Positions 1-9,093 of a stretch of 64,000 nt of DNA are shown piece by piece. The DNA is from Fluviibacter sp039805725. Its GTDB lineage: Bacteria > Pseudomonadota > Gammaproteobacteria > Burkholderiales > Rhodocyclaceae. Position numbers and translations under genes: made by a program. The DNA is taken from contig JBDLTT010000035.1 of the NCBI GenBank assembly GCA_039805725.1, positions 5,997 through 69,996 of the forward strand. The letters are read 5' to 3'. How positions within the stretch are numbered: the stretch's first letter is position 1; every line of letters begins with the position of its first letter. Under the pieces are notes generated by a model, which had not been told where the DNA came from, made no database searches, and was given only the letters and a program-made list of their open reading frames with translations.

Positions 1-3000
1 CCCTTCGCCTTCCAGTGCTCGACGCCAGCACGGGTGTCGAGTAGATCAGCGCGGCCAACCAGGTCATCGAAGCGGCTGATGCCCATCGAGGCCATTAGCT
101 TGCGCACTTCTTCAGCAATGAAGAAGAAGAAATTAACGACGTGTTCCGGCTGACCGCTGAAGCGCTTACGCAGCTCCGGATCCTGCGTGGCGACGCCGAC
201 TGGGCAAGTGTTCAGATGGCACTTGCGCATCATGATGCAACCGGTCACGACCAGCGGCGCCGTTGCGAACCCAAATTCATCCGCACCAAGCAAGGCGCCG
301 ATGACGACGTCACGACCGGTCTTCAACTGGCCATCGGTTTGCAGGCGGACACGACCGCGGAGGCGGTTGAGCACCAGCGTCTGCTGGGCTTCGGCCAGGC
401 CGAGCTCCCACGGCGCACCAGCGTGCTTGACCGACGAGATTGGCGAAGCGCCCGTGCCGCCATCGTGGCCGGCGATGACAATGTGATCGGCCTTGGCCTT
501 GGCGACACCGGCAGCCACCGTGCCGACGCCGACTTCGGCGACGAGCTTCACGGAGACGGAAGCGACCGGATTGGAGTTTTTCAGATCGTGGATCAGCTGC
601 GCCAAATCTTCAATGGAGTAAATATCATGGTGCGGCGGCGGCGAAATCAGGCCGACGCCCGGCACCGAATGGCGCAGGAAACCGATGTATTCACTCACTT
701 TGTGGCCCGGCAGCTGGCCGCCTTCACCCGGCTTGGCACCCTGAGCCATCTTGATCTGGATCTGATCCGAGTTGGCCAGGTATTCGGCAGTCACGCCGAA
801 ACGACCTGAGGCCACCTGCTTGATCGACGAGCGCAGCGAGTCGCCCGCTTTCAGTTGGATATCGCGTTCGATACGACCCTTACCGATAATGTCGGAGAGC
901 ATTTCGCCCGCCTTGACCTTGCGGAAACGGCCAGCATCTTCACCGCCTTCACCGGTGTTCGACTTGCCACCGATTCGGTTCATGGCGATGGCCAGCGTGG
1001 TGTGCGCTTCGGTCGAGATTGAACCCAGCGACATAGCGCCAGTCGCAAAGCGCTTAACAATTTCGCTGGCCGGTTCCACTTCGTCGATGCTAATCGACGG
1101 ACCGGCCGGTTTGATTTCGAAAAGACCCCGCAGCGTCATATGGCGCTTGGTCTGATCGTTGATGATGCGCGCGTACTCTTCAAATGTTTCGTATTTACCA
1201 GAACGCGTAGCGTGTTGCAGCTTGGCGATCGCATCCGGCGTCCACATGTGCTCTTCACCGCGGATACGGAAGGCGTATTCGCCGCCGGTTTCCAGCAGGT
1301 TGTTGAGTACGGGGTCGTGCGCAAATGCGCGGTCATGCACACGCAGCGCTTCTTCGGCAACTTCGTCCAGACCAATGCCTTCGACCTGGGTGGCCGTACC
1401 CGTGAAGTACTCGTTCACAAAGTCTGAGGCCAGACCAATGGCTTCGAAGATCTGGGCGCCGTTGTAGGACTGGTAGGTCGAAATACCCATCTTCGACATG
1501 ACCTTGCGCAGACCTTTGTTCACAGCTTTGATAAAACGCTTGCCGGCTTCGTATGCCGACAGCTCGCCCGGCAGTTCGCCAGCAACATCGGCGATGGTGT
1601 CAAACGCCAGCCACGGGCAGACGGCTTCGGCGCCATAACCGGCGAGCAGCGCGAAGTGGTGCACTTCACGTACCGAACCCGAATCCACCACCAGACCGGT
1701 CGAAGTCCGCAGACCGGTCTTGACCAAATGCTGATGCACGGCGCTGGTGGCCAGCAACGCCGGGATCGGCGCACGCTGACGATCCACCTTACGATCCGAC
1801 AGGATCAGCACGTTGTAACCTTCACCGACGCTGGCTTCGGCACGATCACAGAGTGCAGCCAGCGCGGCCTTCGAACCCTCGGCGCCCTCAACGGCCGGGA
1901 AGGTCATATCCAGCACGAGCGCACGGAATTTGCCGTTGGTAAGCTTGTCGATTTGACGCAGCTTGGCCAGGTTGGCCGAGGTCAGCACCGGCTGATCGAC
2001 TTCCAGACGCAGCGGCGGTTCTTCGCCCGGCTTGACGTCAATACCCAGTAGATTGGGACGGGGGCCGATGAACGACATCGTCGACATCACGATTTCTTCG
2101 CGGATCGGGTCGATCGGCGGGTTCGTTACCTGCGCGAATAACTGCTTGAAGTAGTTGTAGAGCGGTTTGTCTTTATCCGACAGCACCGGTAACGGGCTAT
2201 CGTTACCCATCGAACCGGTGGCTTCTTCGGCGTTGCTGGCCATTGGCTCGAGGATGAACTTCAAATCTTCCTGCGTGTAACCAAAGGCTTGTTGCGTGTG
2301 CAGCAGCGATTCACGCAGGCCTTCGCTATCTTCCACTTCTGGAAGGTTTTCCAGATGCTGGCGGCTTTGCTCGATCCATTGACGATACGGACGCGCGCTC
2401 GAAATGCTGCGCTTCAGTTCTTCGTCATCGATGATGCGGCCCTGTTCGAGATCGATCAGGAACATCTTGCCCGGCTGCAAACGCCACTTCTTGTTCACTT
2501 CTTCCTGCGGGAAGGTCAGCACGCCCATTTCGGAAGCGAGCATGACGATGCCGTCGTCGGTGATCTGATAGCGCGCCGGACGCAGACCATTACGATCCAG
2601 CGTGGCGCCGATCATGCGGCCATCGGTAAAGGCCACGGCGGCGGGACCATCCCACGGCTCCATCATCGCAGCGTTGTATTCGTAGAAAGCGCGACGCTCT
2701 TCATCCATCAGCGGGTTTTCGGCCCAGGCTTCCGGAATCAGCATCATCATGGCTTGCGGCATCGAGTAGCCACCCATGACCAGCAGTTCGAGTGCATTGT
2801 CGAAACAGGCCGAGTCCGACTGACCTTCGACGATCAACGGCCACAGCTTATCGAGATCTTCGGCCAGCCAATCAGAGGCCATGGCCTTCTGACGGGCACG
2901 CATCCAGTTGACGTTGCCACGTACCGTGTTAATTTCGCCGTTGTGGGCGATCATGCGGAACGGGTGCGCCAGATCCCAGGTCGGGAAGGTGTTGGTCGAG

Positions 3001-3698
3001 AACCGTTGGTGGACCAGCGCGATGGCAGACACCAAAGCGGGGTCTTGCAGATCCAGGAAATAGGCGCCAACCTGATTGGCCAGAAGCATGCCCTTGTAGA
3101 CCATGGTACGCGACGACAGCGACGGCAGATAGAACTGCTTGCCATCCTCGAGCTTGAGCTTGCGCACGGCGTGTTCGGCGCGCTTTCGCACCACGAACAG
3201 CTTGCGTTCGAAAGCATCCTGATCCTTCAGCGATTCCGGACGACCGATAAAAACCTGACGCGTGACGGGTTCAAGATCACGGGCGGCTTCGGCCAGAATG
3301 GTGTTGTCGACCGGCACGTCGCGCCAGCCGAGAAATTCCAGACCTTCTTCATGGATGATGCGGGCCAGAACGGATTCGCAGGCTTTGCGGCCAGTAATTG
3401 ATTGCGGCAGAAACACATTGCCCACGGCATAGTGGCCGACCGGCGGCAGGCGCAGCCCTTGCTTGGCGCGCTCGGCACGCAGAAATGCGTCCGGCAGTTG
3501 AATGAGGATCCCGGCGCCATCACCGAGCAGCGGATCGTAGCCTGTGGCACCACGATGTTCCAGGTTTTCAAGGATGAGCAGACCCTGTTCGACGATCTCG
3601 TGGCTCTTTTCATTCTTGATGTGCGCAACAAAACCGACGCCACACGCGTCGTGTTCATTAGCCGGGCTGTATAGACCCTGGCGCTCTGGTGCTCCCAT
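1..3698 (-). CDS. gltB: Glutamate synthase (NADPH) large subunit, partial (3' end outside window)
   Basis: The large GOGAT subunit makes glutamate from glutamine and 2-oxoglutarate in ammonia assimilation. Translation from the ATG at 3698 gives a type II glutamine amidotransferase domain. An 18-residue propeptide precedes the nucleophile Cys19 (context DACGVGF). The central and FMN-binding synthase domains follow. The last part in the window carries the 3Fe-4S cluster cysteines (CIMMRKCHLNTCPVG). About 1,232 residues are visible. The family is usually about 1,500, so the C-terminal GXGXG domain lies beyond base 1. gltD would be expected next downstream. A 269-base gap separates the start from aroB, and a plausible promoter lies in it. 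The domain content leaves little doubt about identity. Confidence 0.97.
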   Translation of the reverse strand, partial: MGAPERQGLYSPANEHDACGVGFVAHIKNEKSHEIVEQGLLILENLEHRGATGYDPLLGDGAGILIQLPDAFLRAERAKQGLRLPPVGHYAVGNVFLPQSITGRKACESVLARIIHEEGLEFLGWRDVPVDNTILAEAARDLEPVTRQVFIGRPESLKDQDAFERKLFVVRKRAEHAVRKLKLEDGKQFYLPSLSSRTMVYKGMLLANQVGAYFLDLQDPALVSAIALVHQRFSTNTFPTWDLAHPFRMIAHNGEINTVRGNVNWMRARQKAMASDWLAEDLDKLWPLIVEGQSDSACFDNALELLVMGGYSMPQAMMMLIPEAWAENPLMDEERRAFYEYNAAMMEPWDGPAAVAFTDGRMIGATLDRNGLRPARYQITDDGIVMLASEMGVLTFPQEEVNKKWRLQPGKMFLIDLEQGRIIDDEELKRSISSARPYRQWIEQSRQHLENLPEVEDSEGLRESLLHTQQAFGYTQEDLKFILEPMASNAEEATGSMGNDSPLPVLSDKDKPLYNYFKQLFAQVTNPPIDPIREEIVMSTMSFIGPRPNLLGIDVKPGEEPPLRLEVDQPVLTSANLAKLRQIDKLTNGKFRALVLDMTFPAVEGAEGSKAALAALCDRAEASVGEGYNVLILSDRKVDRQRAPIPALLATSAVHQHLVKTGLRTSTGLVVDSGSVREVHHFALLAGYGAEAVCPWLAFDTIADVAGELPGELSAYEAGKRFIKAVNKGLRKVMSKMGISTYQSYNGAQIFEAIGLASDFVNEYFTGTATQVEGIGLDEVAEEALRVHDRAFAHDPVLNNLLETGGEYAFRIRGEEHMWTPDAIAKLQHATRSGKYETFEEYARIINDQTKRHMTLRGLFEIKPAGPSISIDEVEPASEIVKRFATGAMSLGSISTEAHTTLAIAMNRIGGKSNTGEGGEDAGRFRKVKAGEMLSDIIGKGRIERDIQLKAGDSLRSSIKQVASGRFGVTAEYLANSDQIQIKMAQGAKPGEGGQLPGHKVSEYIGFLRHSVPGVGLISPPPHHDIYSIEDLAQLIHDLKNSNPVASVSVKLVAEVGVGTVAAGVAKAKADHIVIAGHDGGTGASPISSVKHAGAPWELGLAEAQQTLVLNRLRGRVRLQTDGQLKTGRDVVIGALLGADEFGFATAPLVVTGCIMMRKCHLNTCPVGVATQDPELRKRFSGQPEHVVNFFFFIAEEVRKLMASMGISRFDDLVGRADLLDTRAGVEHWKAK

Positions 3699-3795
3699 GT
3701 GCTTTTCCTTCTATCAATCCATGAACCCGCCGGCCAAACCGGCACTGCACAAAAGTGATCCCCGTCCGAGTGCGATGCACCAAAACGAACCGGCC

Positions 3796-3825
3796 AATAT
3801 ACGCCCAAACCCCCTTCCAATTCAA
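3796..3825 (-). promoter_or_regulatory. Putative sigma70-type promoter for gltB
   Basis: Read on the minus strand, a TTGAAT box (3820-3825) lies 18 bases from a TATATT box (3796-3801), about 100 bases upstream of the gltB ATG. The predicted leader contains a GC-rich hairpin (GCCGG/CCGGC near 3729-3745). This is a by-eye consensus match only. The rest of the 3699-3967 gap shows no gene. Confidence 0.35.
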
Positions 3826-3967
3826 GACGCTGCAGCGCAAAAACCGGCGTTTTCCCGAATTTTTTTGGGGGAATGGCGTCTATGCCACATCTAGCTACGC
3901 AACGACCGTGCCAGAACCTCCTCAAGGGAGGGCGATTGACAAAATTGCCTAAAAATTAAGCGGTGGT

Positions 3968-5122
3968 TTAGCGGCTGGTCGGCGGTACTGCAGTATGAGC
4001 CGCTTGCGCAGCTAAACCGGCCTTAATCGCCGCCAGAATGGCCTGATCATCCGCCTCGGCCGAAACAATGGCCTGGCCAATCGCCTTAAGCAACACCAAG
4101 CGCATGACGCCGGCGCTGACTTTCTTATCGTGGCGCATCAGCTCCAGATAACGCTCGGCGGAGGCTTGGGTCGTGGCTGCCAGCCACGGGCCGGCCACCG
4201 GTAGCCCCACGCGCTGAAATAGCACCTTGATGCGATCTACAGCGCACGCATCGATCCAGCCCAGCTGCTTGGACAACAAGGCGGCCATCACGGTACCGGC
4301 CGCCACGGCTTCACCATGCAGCCAGCTCCCGTAGCCCATGCCCGTTTCGATGGCATGGCCGAAAGTATGGCCTAGGTTGAGTAACGCCCGCTCACCGGCC
4401 TCACGCTCGTCGCGCGCCACCACCTCGGCCTTGTGTGCGCAGGATTGGTAGACTGCCTGCGCCAACAGCGCCTTGTCCTGGTGCAGCAGGCCATCGGCGT
4501 TTTGTTCCAACCAGCGGAAGAAGGCTTCGTCACGGATCAGGCCGTACTTGATGACTTCCGACATACCGGCCGCCATTTCGCGCGGCGGCAGCGTATCGAG
4601 CGTATCCAGATCAGCCAGCACCAGCTTTGGCTGATAGAAAGCCCCAATCATGTTCTTGCCCAGCGGATGGTTGATGGCAGTCTTGCCACCCACCGATGAA
4701 TCCACCTGCGACAGCAGCGTGGTCGGCACCTGAATAAACGGCGCACCGCGCTGATAACAGGCTGCCGCAAAACCTACGAGATCGCCAATCACACCGCCAC
4801 CCAGAGCAATCAGCGTGGTGCCGCGCTCACAGCGGTGCTCTAGCAGCGCATCAAAAACGGTATTTAGGGTTTCCCAGGACTTGTATTCTTCTCCGTCGGG
4901 CAAAACCACCGGAAAGGCCGGGCACCCCAGCGAGGCCAACGTGGCCATCACCTTGTCGAGATAGAGTGGCGCCACGGTCGTATTGGTAATCACCACCGCG
5001 CCTGTCTTGGGGTTCAGGTGCGGCCGCCACAACTCGGCATTGGCCAGCAGACCGCAACCGATATGAATGGGGTAACTGCGCTCATCCAGCGCGACCGTCA
5101 GAGTTTGATGCGGTGAATTCAT
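3968..5122 (-). CDS. aroB: 3-dehydroquinate synthase
   Basis: AroB catalyses the second step of the shikimate pathway, converting DAHP to 3-dehydroquinate with bound NAD and a divalent metal. The 384-residue protein is slightly longer than the usual ~360. It shows the NAD-binding glycine loop (GGGVIGDLVGFAA), the GGKTAIN segment and the metal-binding helix with LNLGHTFGHAIE. The extra length is an alanine-rich C-terminal tail. The gene lies 40 bases downstream of aroK on the same strand, the standard proteobacterial pairing, and probably shares the pil-aroK transcript. In many betaproteobacteria a dGTPase gene sits between aroB and gltB (recalled, not checked). None is present here. Confidence 0.97.
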   Translation of the reverse strand: MNSPHQTLTVALDERSYPIHIGCGLLANAELWRPHLNPKTGAVVITNTTVAPLYLDKVMATLASLGCPAFPVVLPDGEEYKSWETLNTVFDALLEHRCERGTTLIALGGGVIGDLVGFAAACYQRGAPFIQVPTTLLSQVDSSVGGKTAINHPLGKNMIGAFYQPKLVLADLDTLDTLPPREMAAGMSEVIKYGLIRDEAFFRWLEQNADGLLHQDKALLAQAVYQSCAHKAEVVARDEREAGERALLNLGHTFGHAIETGMGYGSWLHGEAVAAGTVMAALLSKQLGWIDACAVDRIKVLFQRVGLPVAGPWLAATTQASAERYLELMRHDKKVSAGVMRLVLLKAIGQAIVSAEADDQAILAAIKAGLAAQAAHTAVPPTSR

Positions 5123-5162
5123 GCCGTCATTGTAGCCCGAGCGCAGAAACAGTAAGGCAGGT

Positions 5163-5711
5163 TCAGGCTAGCTTGCCCGCCTTGGTTAACGCATTCACGA
5201 TGGCCTGCACCACCTGTTGAGGGGCACCGCGCCCGGTTTCTACAATGGCATGTGCCACTTCACGATAGAGCGGATCACGAATTGCGTGCAATTCACGCAG
5301 GCGCGCCAGCGGATCAGCCACATTCAGCAACGGACGACTCTTGTCATGCCGCGTCCGCTCGGCCAGCAGTTCTGGCCGCGCACTGAGATAGACCACAAAA
5401 CCCTGGTTGCGCAGCACCTCGCGATTCTCGGGACGAAGCACAATGCCGCCCCCCGTACTCAGCACCACATCGGGCTCCTGCGCCAGATCCGCCAGCACTT
5501 CCTGCTCCCGCTTCCGGAACCCATCCTCTCCCTCAATCTCGAAGATCAGCGGAATCGTCACGCCATTGCGCTTTTCGATCTCATGATCAGTATCGATGAA
5601 GGTTTTACCCAAGCGCCGCGCCAGCAAGCGGCCGACCGTCGACTTACCGGCGCCCATGAGGCCGACGAGGAAAACATTCGGGGCAAGATTTGGTGGTTGG
5701 GTATTAGGCAT
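5163..5711 (-). CDS. aroK: Shikimate kinase
   Basis: Shikimate kinase phosphorylates shikimate with ATP. The 182-residue protein has a P-loop GLMGAGKST near residues 17-25. It also has the shikimate-binding D-T-D motif (FIDTDHEIE), the GGGIVLR loop and the lid region around RTRHDKSRPLL. Its length fits the family. It starts 11 bases after the pilQ stop on the same strand, so it is probably co-transcribed with the pilus genes, as is common in beta- and gammaproteobacteria. Confidence 0.97.
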   Translation of the reverse strand: MPNTQPPNLAPNVFLVGLMGAGKSTVGRLLARRLGKTFIDTDHEIEKRNGVTIPLIFEIEGEDGFRKREQEVLADLAQEPDVVLSTGGGIVLRPENREVLRNQGFVVYLSARPELLAERTRHDKSRPLLNVADPLARLRELHAIRDPLYREVAHAIVETGRGAPQQVVQAIVNALTKAGKLA

Positions 5712-5722
5712 ACAAAAGAGAG

Positions 5723-7249
5723 TTACTGGGTACCGGCCATGATCTGAGGTGAGATGAACACCAGCAATTCACGACGCTGTTCCGTCGTTGAACGATATTT
5801 GAACAGATTCCCAATAAACGGAATGTCTCCCAAAAAAGGTACTTGCGTGACGAGATTATCCACTTTCTTGATAAAAACTCCGCCAATCGAAACTGTGCCG
5901 CCGTTTTCTACCAAGACATCCGTTGTGACGACTGTGCTCTTGATCGGTGGATTGGTCGAACCAGGAATAAGCTGCATCGCTGCATAATCTGGCTCTTCTT
6001 TGCGAACGATCAGTTTTAAACGGACTTTGCCATCGGGGGTAATCTGCGGTGTCACGTCCAGCGACAGCACCGCTTTTTTAAACTCCACAGTCGGAATCGT
6101 GGTTCCCCCGGTCTGCGCCGTTGATAGGTAGGGAATCTCCGTACCGTCCTCAATGATTGCTTTGACATTATCGCCAGTTACCACTTTGGGGCTAGAAATG
6201 ATCTTCCCTCGGCCATCTGACTCGAGCGCCGAAAGTTCGACATTAAGTATTTTTGAGCCCGTTGGGTTCAGCAATGCGAACGCTAGTGTTCCAGCAGCAG
6301 ATCGTGTCGTTGGCAAGTTCACCGATCCCAGGGTCTGATTGACTGCAAATGGCTGCCCATTAACGCTATTGAGCGTCTGGTAAGTCGGGCTGCCCGATGC
6401 ACTTCCTGGCACATAACGGTTATAACTCAGTGGCTGACCTGCTTGGGTCGGTGGCACGTACTGCCCACCACCGAGTTGTAACCCACCGCCGGTCCGCACA
6501 CTATCCAACGCACCAAGTCTGACACCCAATTCTTCATTAAAGGTTTCGTTGGCTTCTACAATACGGGCTTCGATTAACACCTGCCGGATCGGCTGATCGG
6601 CAGAGTTGATTAGCGAGGCAATCTCTGAGAGCTTGAGCGCTGTGTCATTTACAAACAAGGTGTTCGTGCGCGAGTCGACGCTGACTTTACCGCGCAGCGT
6701 TAATTGTTCGCGCACTAATTTCTCTAAATCTAGCGCCTGGGCAAATTTCATGCGGAATGCCTGTTGACGCAACGGGCCAATCGCCTGGCTCTGCTGCTGC
6801 ATTTCCATGCTCAGCCGCTCCTGCTCGGCCGCCTCGGCACGCGGCCGGATCACGAGAACCCCATCGTCCATCCTGCCGACCAAACCCTTTTGCTGGTAGA
6901 TCGCCTGAAGCACTTCTTCTGCGGGCACATTTCGCATCACGATTGTGATGGACCCCTTCACAGAGTCGCTGACCACAACGTTCACCCCGATTTCCCGCCC
7001 CATCACCCCCAGTATCTGCCGGATATCGCCATTTTGGATATCTATGGTCACCCTTTGATTGCCTTGGCTGCGACCAGCCTTTAATTTCGGCTTGAAGTTT
7101 TCAGATCCTGCCTCCGACGATTGAGCTGTGATCGTCTGAGCCAAGACAGTTGAAATCTTGTTTTGTAATGGCCATGGACACGCCATTGCCAAGGTAATAG
7201 CAGCCACTAATGTTCTTTTAGTCACAAGTAGTCTCCGTGATGCCATCAT
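5723..7249 (-). CDS. pilQ: Type IV pilus secretin PilQ, compact form
   Basis: PilQ forms the outer-membrane channel through which the type IV pilus emerges. The C-terminal secretin domain is clear: it includes VPFLGDIPFIGNLFK and the preceding beta-rich segments. Ahead of it lie an N0/STN-like domain (around VTIDIQNGDIRQILGV) and an N1 domain. The protein is about 508 residues, against roughly 700 for typical PilQ. The peptidoglycan-binding AMIN repeats normally found at the N-terminus are absent. A signal sequence is followed within about 60 residues by the N0 domain. I chose the ATG at 7249 because it forms an ATGA overlap with the pilP stop. The next ATG (7246) has an equally good spacing from GGGAG. 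MshL is the alternative family, but the sequence and the aroK neighbour favour PilQ. Confidence 0.93.
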   Translation of the reverse strand: MMASRRLLVTKRTLVAAITLAMACPWPLQNKISTVLAQTITAQSSEAGSENFKPKLKAGRSQGNQRVTIDIQNGDIRQILGVMGREIGVNVVVSDSVKGSITIVMRNVPAEEVLQAIYQQKGLVGRMDDGVLVIRPRAEAAEQERLSMEMQQQSQAIGPLRQQAFRMKFAQALDLEKLVREQLTLRGKVSVDSRTNTLFVNDTALKLSEIASLINSADQPIRQVLIEARIVEANETFNEELGVRLGALDSVRTGGGLQLGGGQYVPPTQAGQPLSYNRYVPGSASGSPTYQTLNSVNGQPFAVNQTLGSVNLPTTRSAAGTLAFALLNPTGSKILNVELSALESDGRGKIISSPKVVTGDNVKAIIEDGTEIPYLSTAQTGGTTIPTVEFKKAVLSLDVTPQITPDGKVRLKLIVRKEEPDYAAMQLIPGSTNPPIKSTVVTTDVLVENGGTVSIGGVFIKKVDNLVTQVPFLGDIPFIGNLFKYRSTTEQRRELLVFISPQIMAGTQ

Positions 7250-7722
7250 TTCTCCCGCAGTAGCCATTGGTTTTCCATCCCATCGGTCGCTAATAGCAAC
7301 CCCTGGTCGCCAATCTGCTTCACCGTCGCAACCTGCACACCGATTCGGTCGCCTTGGCGAACTGATCGATATACGGCGCCTGAGCGCACTACAGCCACGC
7401 GTCCAGACGCTCCGGTGATGAAACCTACAACAGATAGCGACGCGATCGGGACGTCTGGGAATAGCACATCCGTCTTAACCCCCACCGGGGTCGCCCCAAT
7501 TCCTGCCGTAGTTCGAGATGGGTCGAATGGATCCTGCGTTTTTGCAGTATAGATCGCTGGTGGCGTATCAATAATCTCCGGAACTGCTGGCAGCTGAGGT
7601 GTTGCGATACGCGCTTTTTCCGCCGACATCCATGCTTCAGCTCTGCGCTCATGATCCCAAGTATCACAAGCCACCACGCCGAAGATCATGGCCGAGAGTG
7701 ATAAATGTTTAATGCGAGACAT
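7246..7722 (-). CDS. pilP: Type IV pilus assembly lipoprotein PilP
   Basis: PilP is an inner-membrane lipoprotein that links the PilN/PilO dimer to the PilQ secretin. The 158-residue product has a short signal peptide ending in a lipobox with Cys19 (GVVAC). A proline-rich linker follows, then a C-terminal beta domain with the typical SLSVVGFI and ALVKQIG-like pattern (VATVKQIGDQGLLL). An in-frame ATG lies upstream at 7773. The start at 7722 is preferred because a strong GGGGGGA ribosome-binding site lies just before it and it puts the signal peptide at the N-terminus. It overlaps the pilO end by 14 bases and pilQ by 4. Confidence 0.9.
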   Translation of the reverse strand: MSRIKHLSLSAMIFGVVACDTWDHERRAEAWMSAEKARIATPQLPAVPEIIDTPPAIYTAKTQDPFDPSRTTAGIGATPVGVKTDVLFPDVPIASLSVVGFITGASGRVAVVRSGAVYRSVRQGDRIGVQVATVKQIGDQGLLLATDGMENQWLLREK

Positions 7723-8509
7723 TTGTCCCCCCGTCACTGGCTTCATGGTTTCCGAGCGTCTTGGGCAAATCACCCCGATAGGCTTTAAGCTTTGCTGTCA
7801 AATACAACTTCCCGGGGATTGCTTCCTTTGACTCCAACAAAATGTCGATCGTCACCAAGTGCTGTAGGCGGGATATTCCTTCCAGAAAACGTCCCACCGC
7901 GTCAAAGCCGCCCGAAAGTTCTATATTGACCGGTAGCGTCGCGTAGGCCTCTTCAACTATTTCTGGATCTGGCCTAAAAGATTGTAATTTCATCCCGCTC
8001 TCGCGTGCCGTCTTGTTTACCTGATCCAGCACATGCACTACTTCTAGGTCAGCCGGGATAAGCTCCAGCATCTGACCAAATCGATCGTCAATGGTGGCAA
8101 TCCGTTCAGCACGAGTCTCCAGTAACGCTGCTTCGTAAGCCATCCGCTGAAACCGGGACTTTTGCATTTGTAATTCATCTGCCAGGACACGTGATTTATC
8201 CGACAAATCACCCCAAAGCTTGACTGCCGAGCTAACGAGCGTCAATGTAAACACCAAAAACAACAATGCGGCTCTGAACCACTGCGGCCAGAGCTTTATG
8301 TTTCTGAATTGAATTCTTACACTGCCTGCCTGCCGTATTTGCAGCACCGAGCGCTCAACTAACTCTCCAACATCCATGGTGAGCAATGCTTTGCACGCCG
8401 CTAGCCACTTCACATACCAGCCATAGCAGTGCTGGCGACTCTTTTTCAACACCTGGGGCAACCTGCCATACCAGCGATGTGTCATATCAACCCATTCGCG
8501 GAAATTCAT
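7709..8509 (-). CDS. pilO: Type IV pilus inner-membrane protein PilO, N-terminally extended
   Basis: PilO pairs with PilN in the inner-membrane alignment complex. A single transmembrane helix lies at about residues 79-98. A coiled coil follows (about 103-135), then the periplasmic ferredoxin-like domain with the family pattern VNKTARESGMKLQSF. The protein has 266 residues, against about 210-220 in typical PilO. The excess is a basic cytoplasmic N-terminus of nearly 80 residues ahead of the membrane helix. The start is supported by an ATGA overlap with the pilN stop, so the extension appears real. I know of no function for it. Confidence 0.88.
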   Translation of the reverse strand: MNFREWVDMTHRWYGRLPQVLKKSRQHCYGWYVKWLAACKALLTMDVGELVERSVLQIRQAGSVRIQFRNIKLWPQWFRAALLFLVFTLTLVSSAVKLWGDLSDKSRVLADELQMQKSRFQRMAYEAALLETRAERIATIDDRFGQMLELIPADLEVVHVLDQVNKTARESGMKLQSFRPDPEIVEEAYATLPVNIELSGGFDAVGRFLEGISRLQHLVTIDILLESKEAIPGKLYLTAKLKAYRGDLPKTLGNHEASDGGTNVSH

Positions 8510-9093
8510 TGCCCGGCGCCCTGTTCTGATTTCGACTTAGCTACGTTGGCAAGCCGGACTTTTCCTGTAATCGAAAACTGATATGCAGCCATGCCTTCGG
8601 GGTCTTGTATATGTATCTCCCCCAATCTGATCTGCTGTAAGTATGCAGAATTCGCTAAGCGCTCAAGAAATCGTGCAATCGCCGCCGCGTCAACTGATTT
8701 TCCCTCCACCTCAAAATCCTGGCCATCTTCTGCCAGACGAAGGAGATAGACCTCCCTTGGCAAAGCCGCAGCTAGGTCATTCAGAATGAGCACACTGGTT
8801 GATCGACGGGCGTCGAGTCCTTCGATCATTTTTTGACGCAACACCATGCGCTGATATTGTTGTTCTAGCCTTAGCGATTGCTCGTACCGGGGCTCCATGC
8901 GCTGATTGGCCTCGATGAGCGCCTGTTGAAATGACATTTCGGACGCATTCGACCTTTCCATAACCACACTGCCCAATGCCGCCATCAGTAGGGCGCCGCA
9001 TGCTGCCATGGTTGCCTGTCTAGCAAATATTCGCCAGGCAAGATCTCGGGACATTTGCCTGTGTGGCAACAAATTGAAACGGGTGTCCATCAT
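8506..9093 (-). CDS. pilN: Type IV pilus inner-membrane protein PilN
   Basis: PilN is a bitopic inner-membrane protein. Its cytoplasmic N-terminal peptide docks into PilM and its periplasmic domain pairs with PilO. The FNLLPHR segment at residues 6-12 matches the conserved INLLPWR-type PilM-binding motif. A membrane helix lies at about 26-45, followed by a coiled coil and a periplasmic alpha/beta domain. The 195-residue length is normal. Start and stop overlap pilM and pilO by 4 bases each, as expected for a tightly coupled operon. Confidence 0.92.
   Translation of the reverse strand: MMDTRFNLLPHRQMSRDLAWRIFARQATMAACGALLMAALGSVVMERSNASEMSFQQALIEANQRMEPRYEQSLRLEQQYQRMVLRQKMIEGLDARRSTSVLILNDLAAALPREVYLLRLAEDGQDFEVEGKSVDAAAIARFLERLANSAYLQQIRLGEIHIQDPEGMAAYQFSITGKVRLANVAKSKSEQGAGQ

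Noticed and set aside
2289..3401. A 370-codon plus-strand open frame opposite gltB
   Set aside because: It is the antisense of a clearly conserved gltB coding region. Its translation has no motif and looks like the usual shadow frame in GC-rich DNA.
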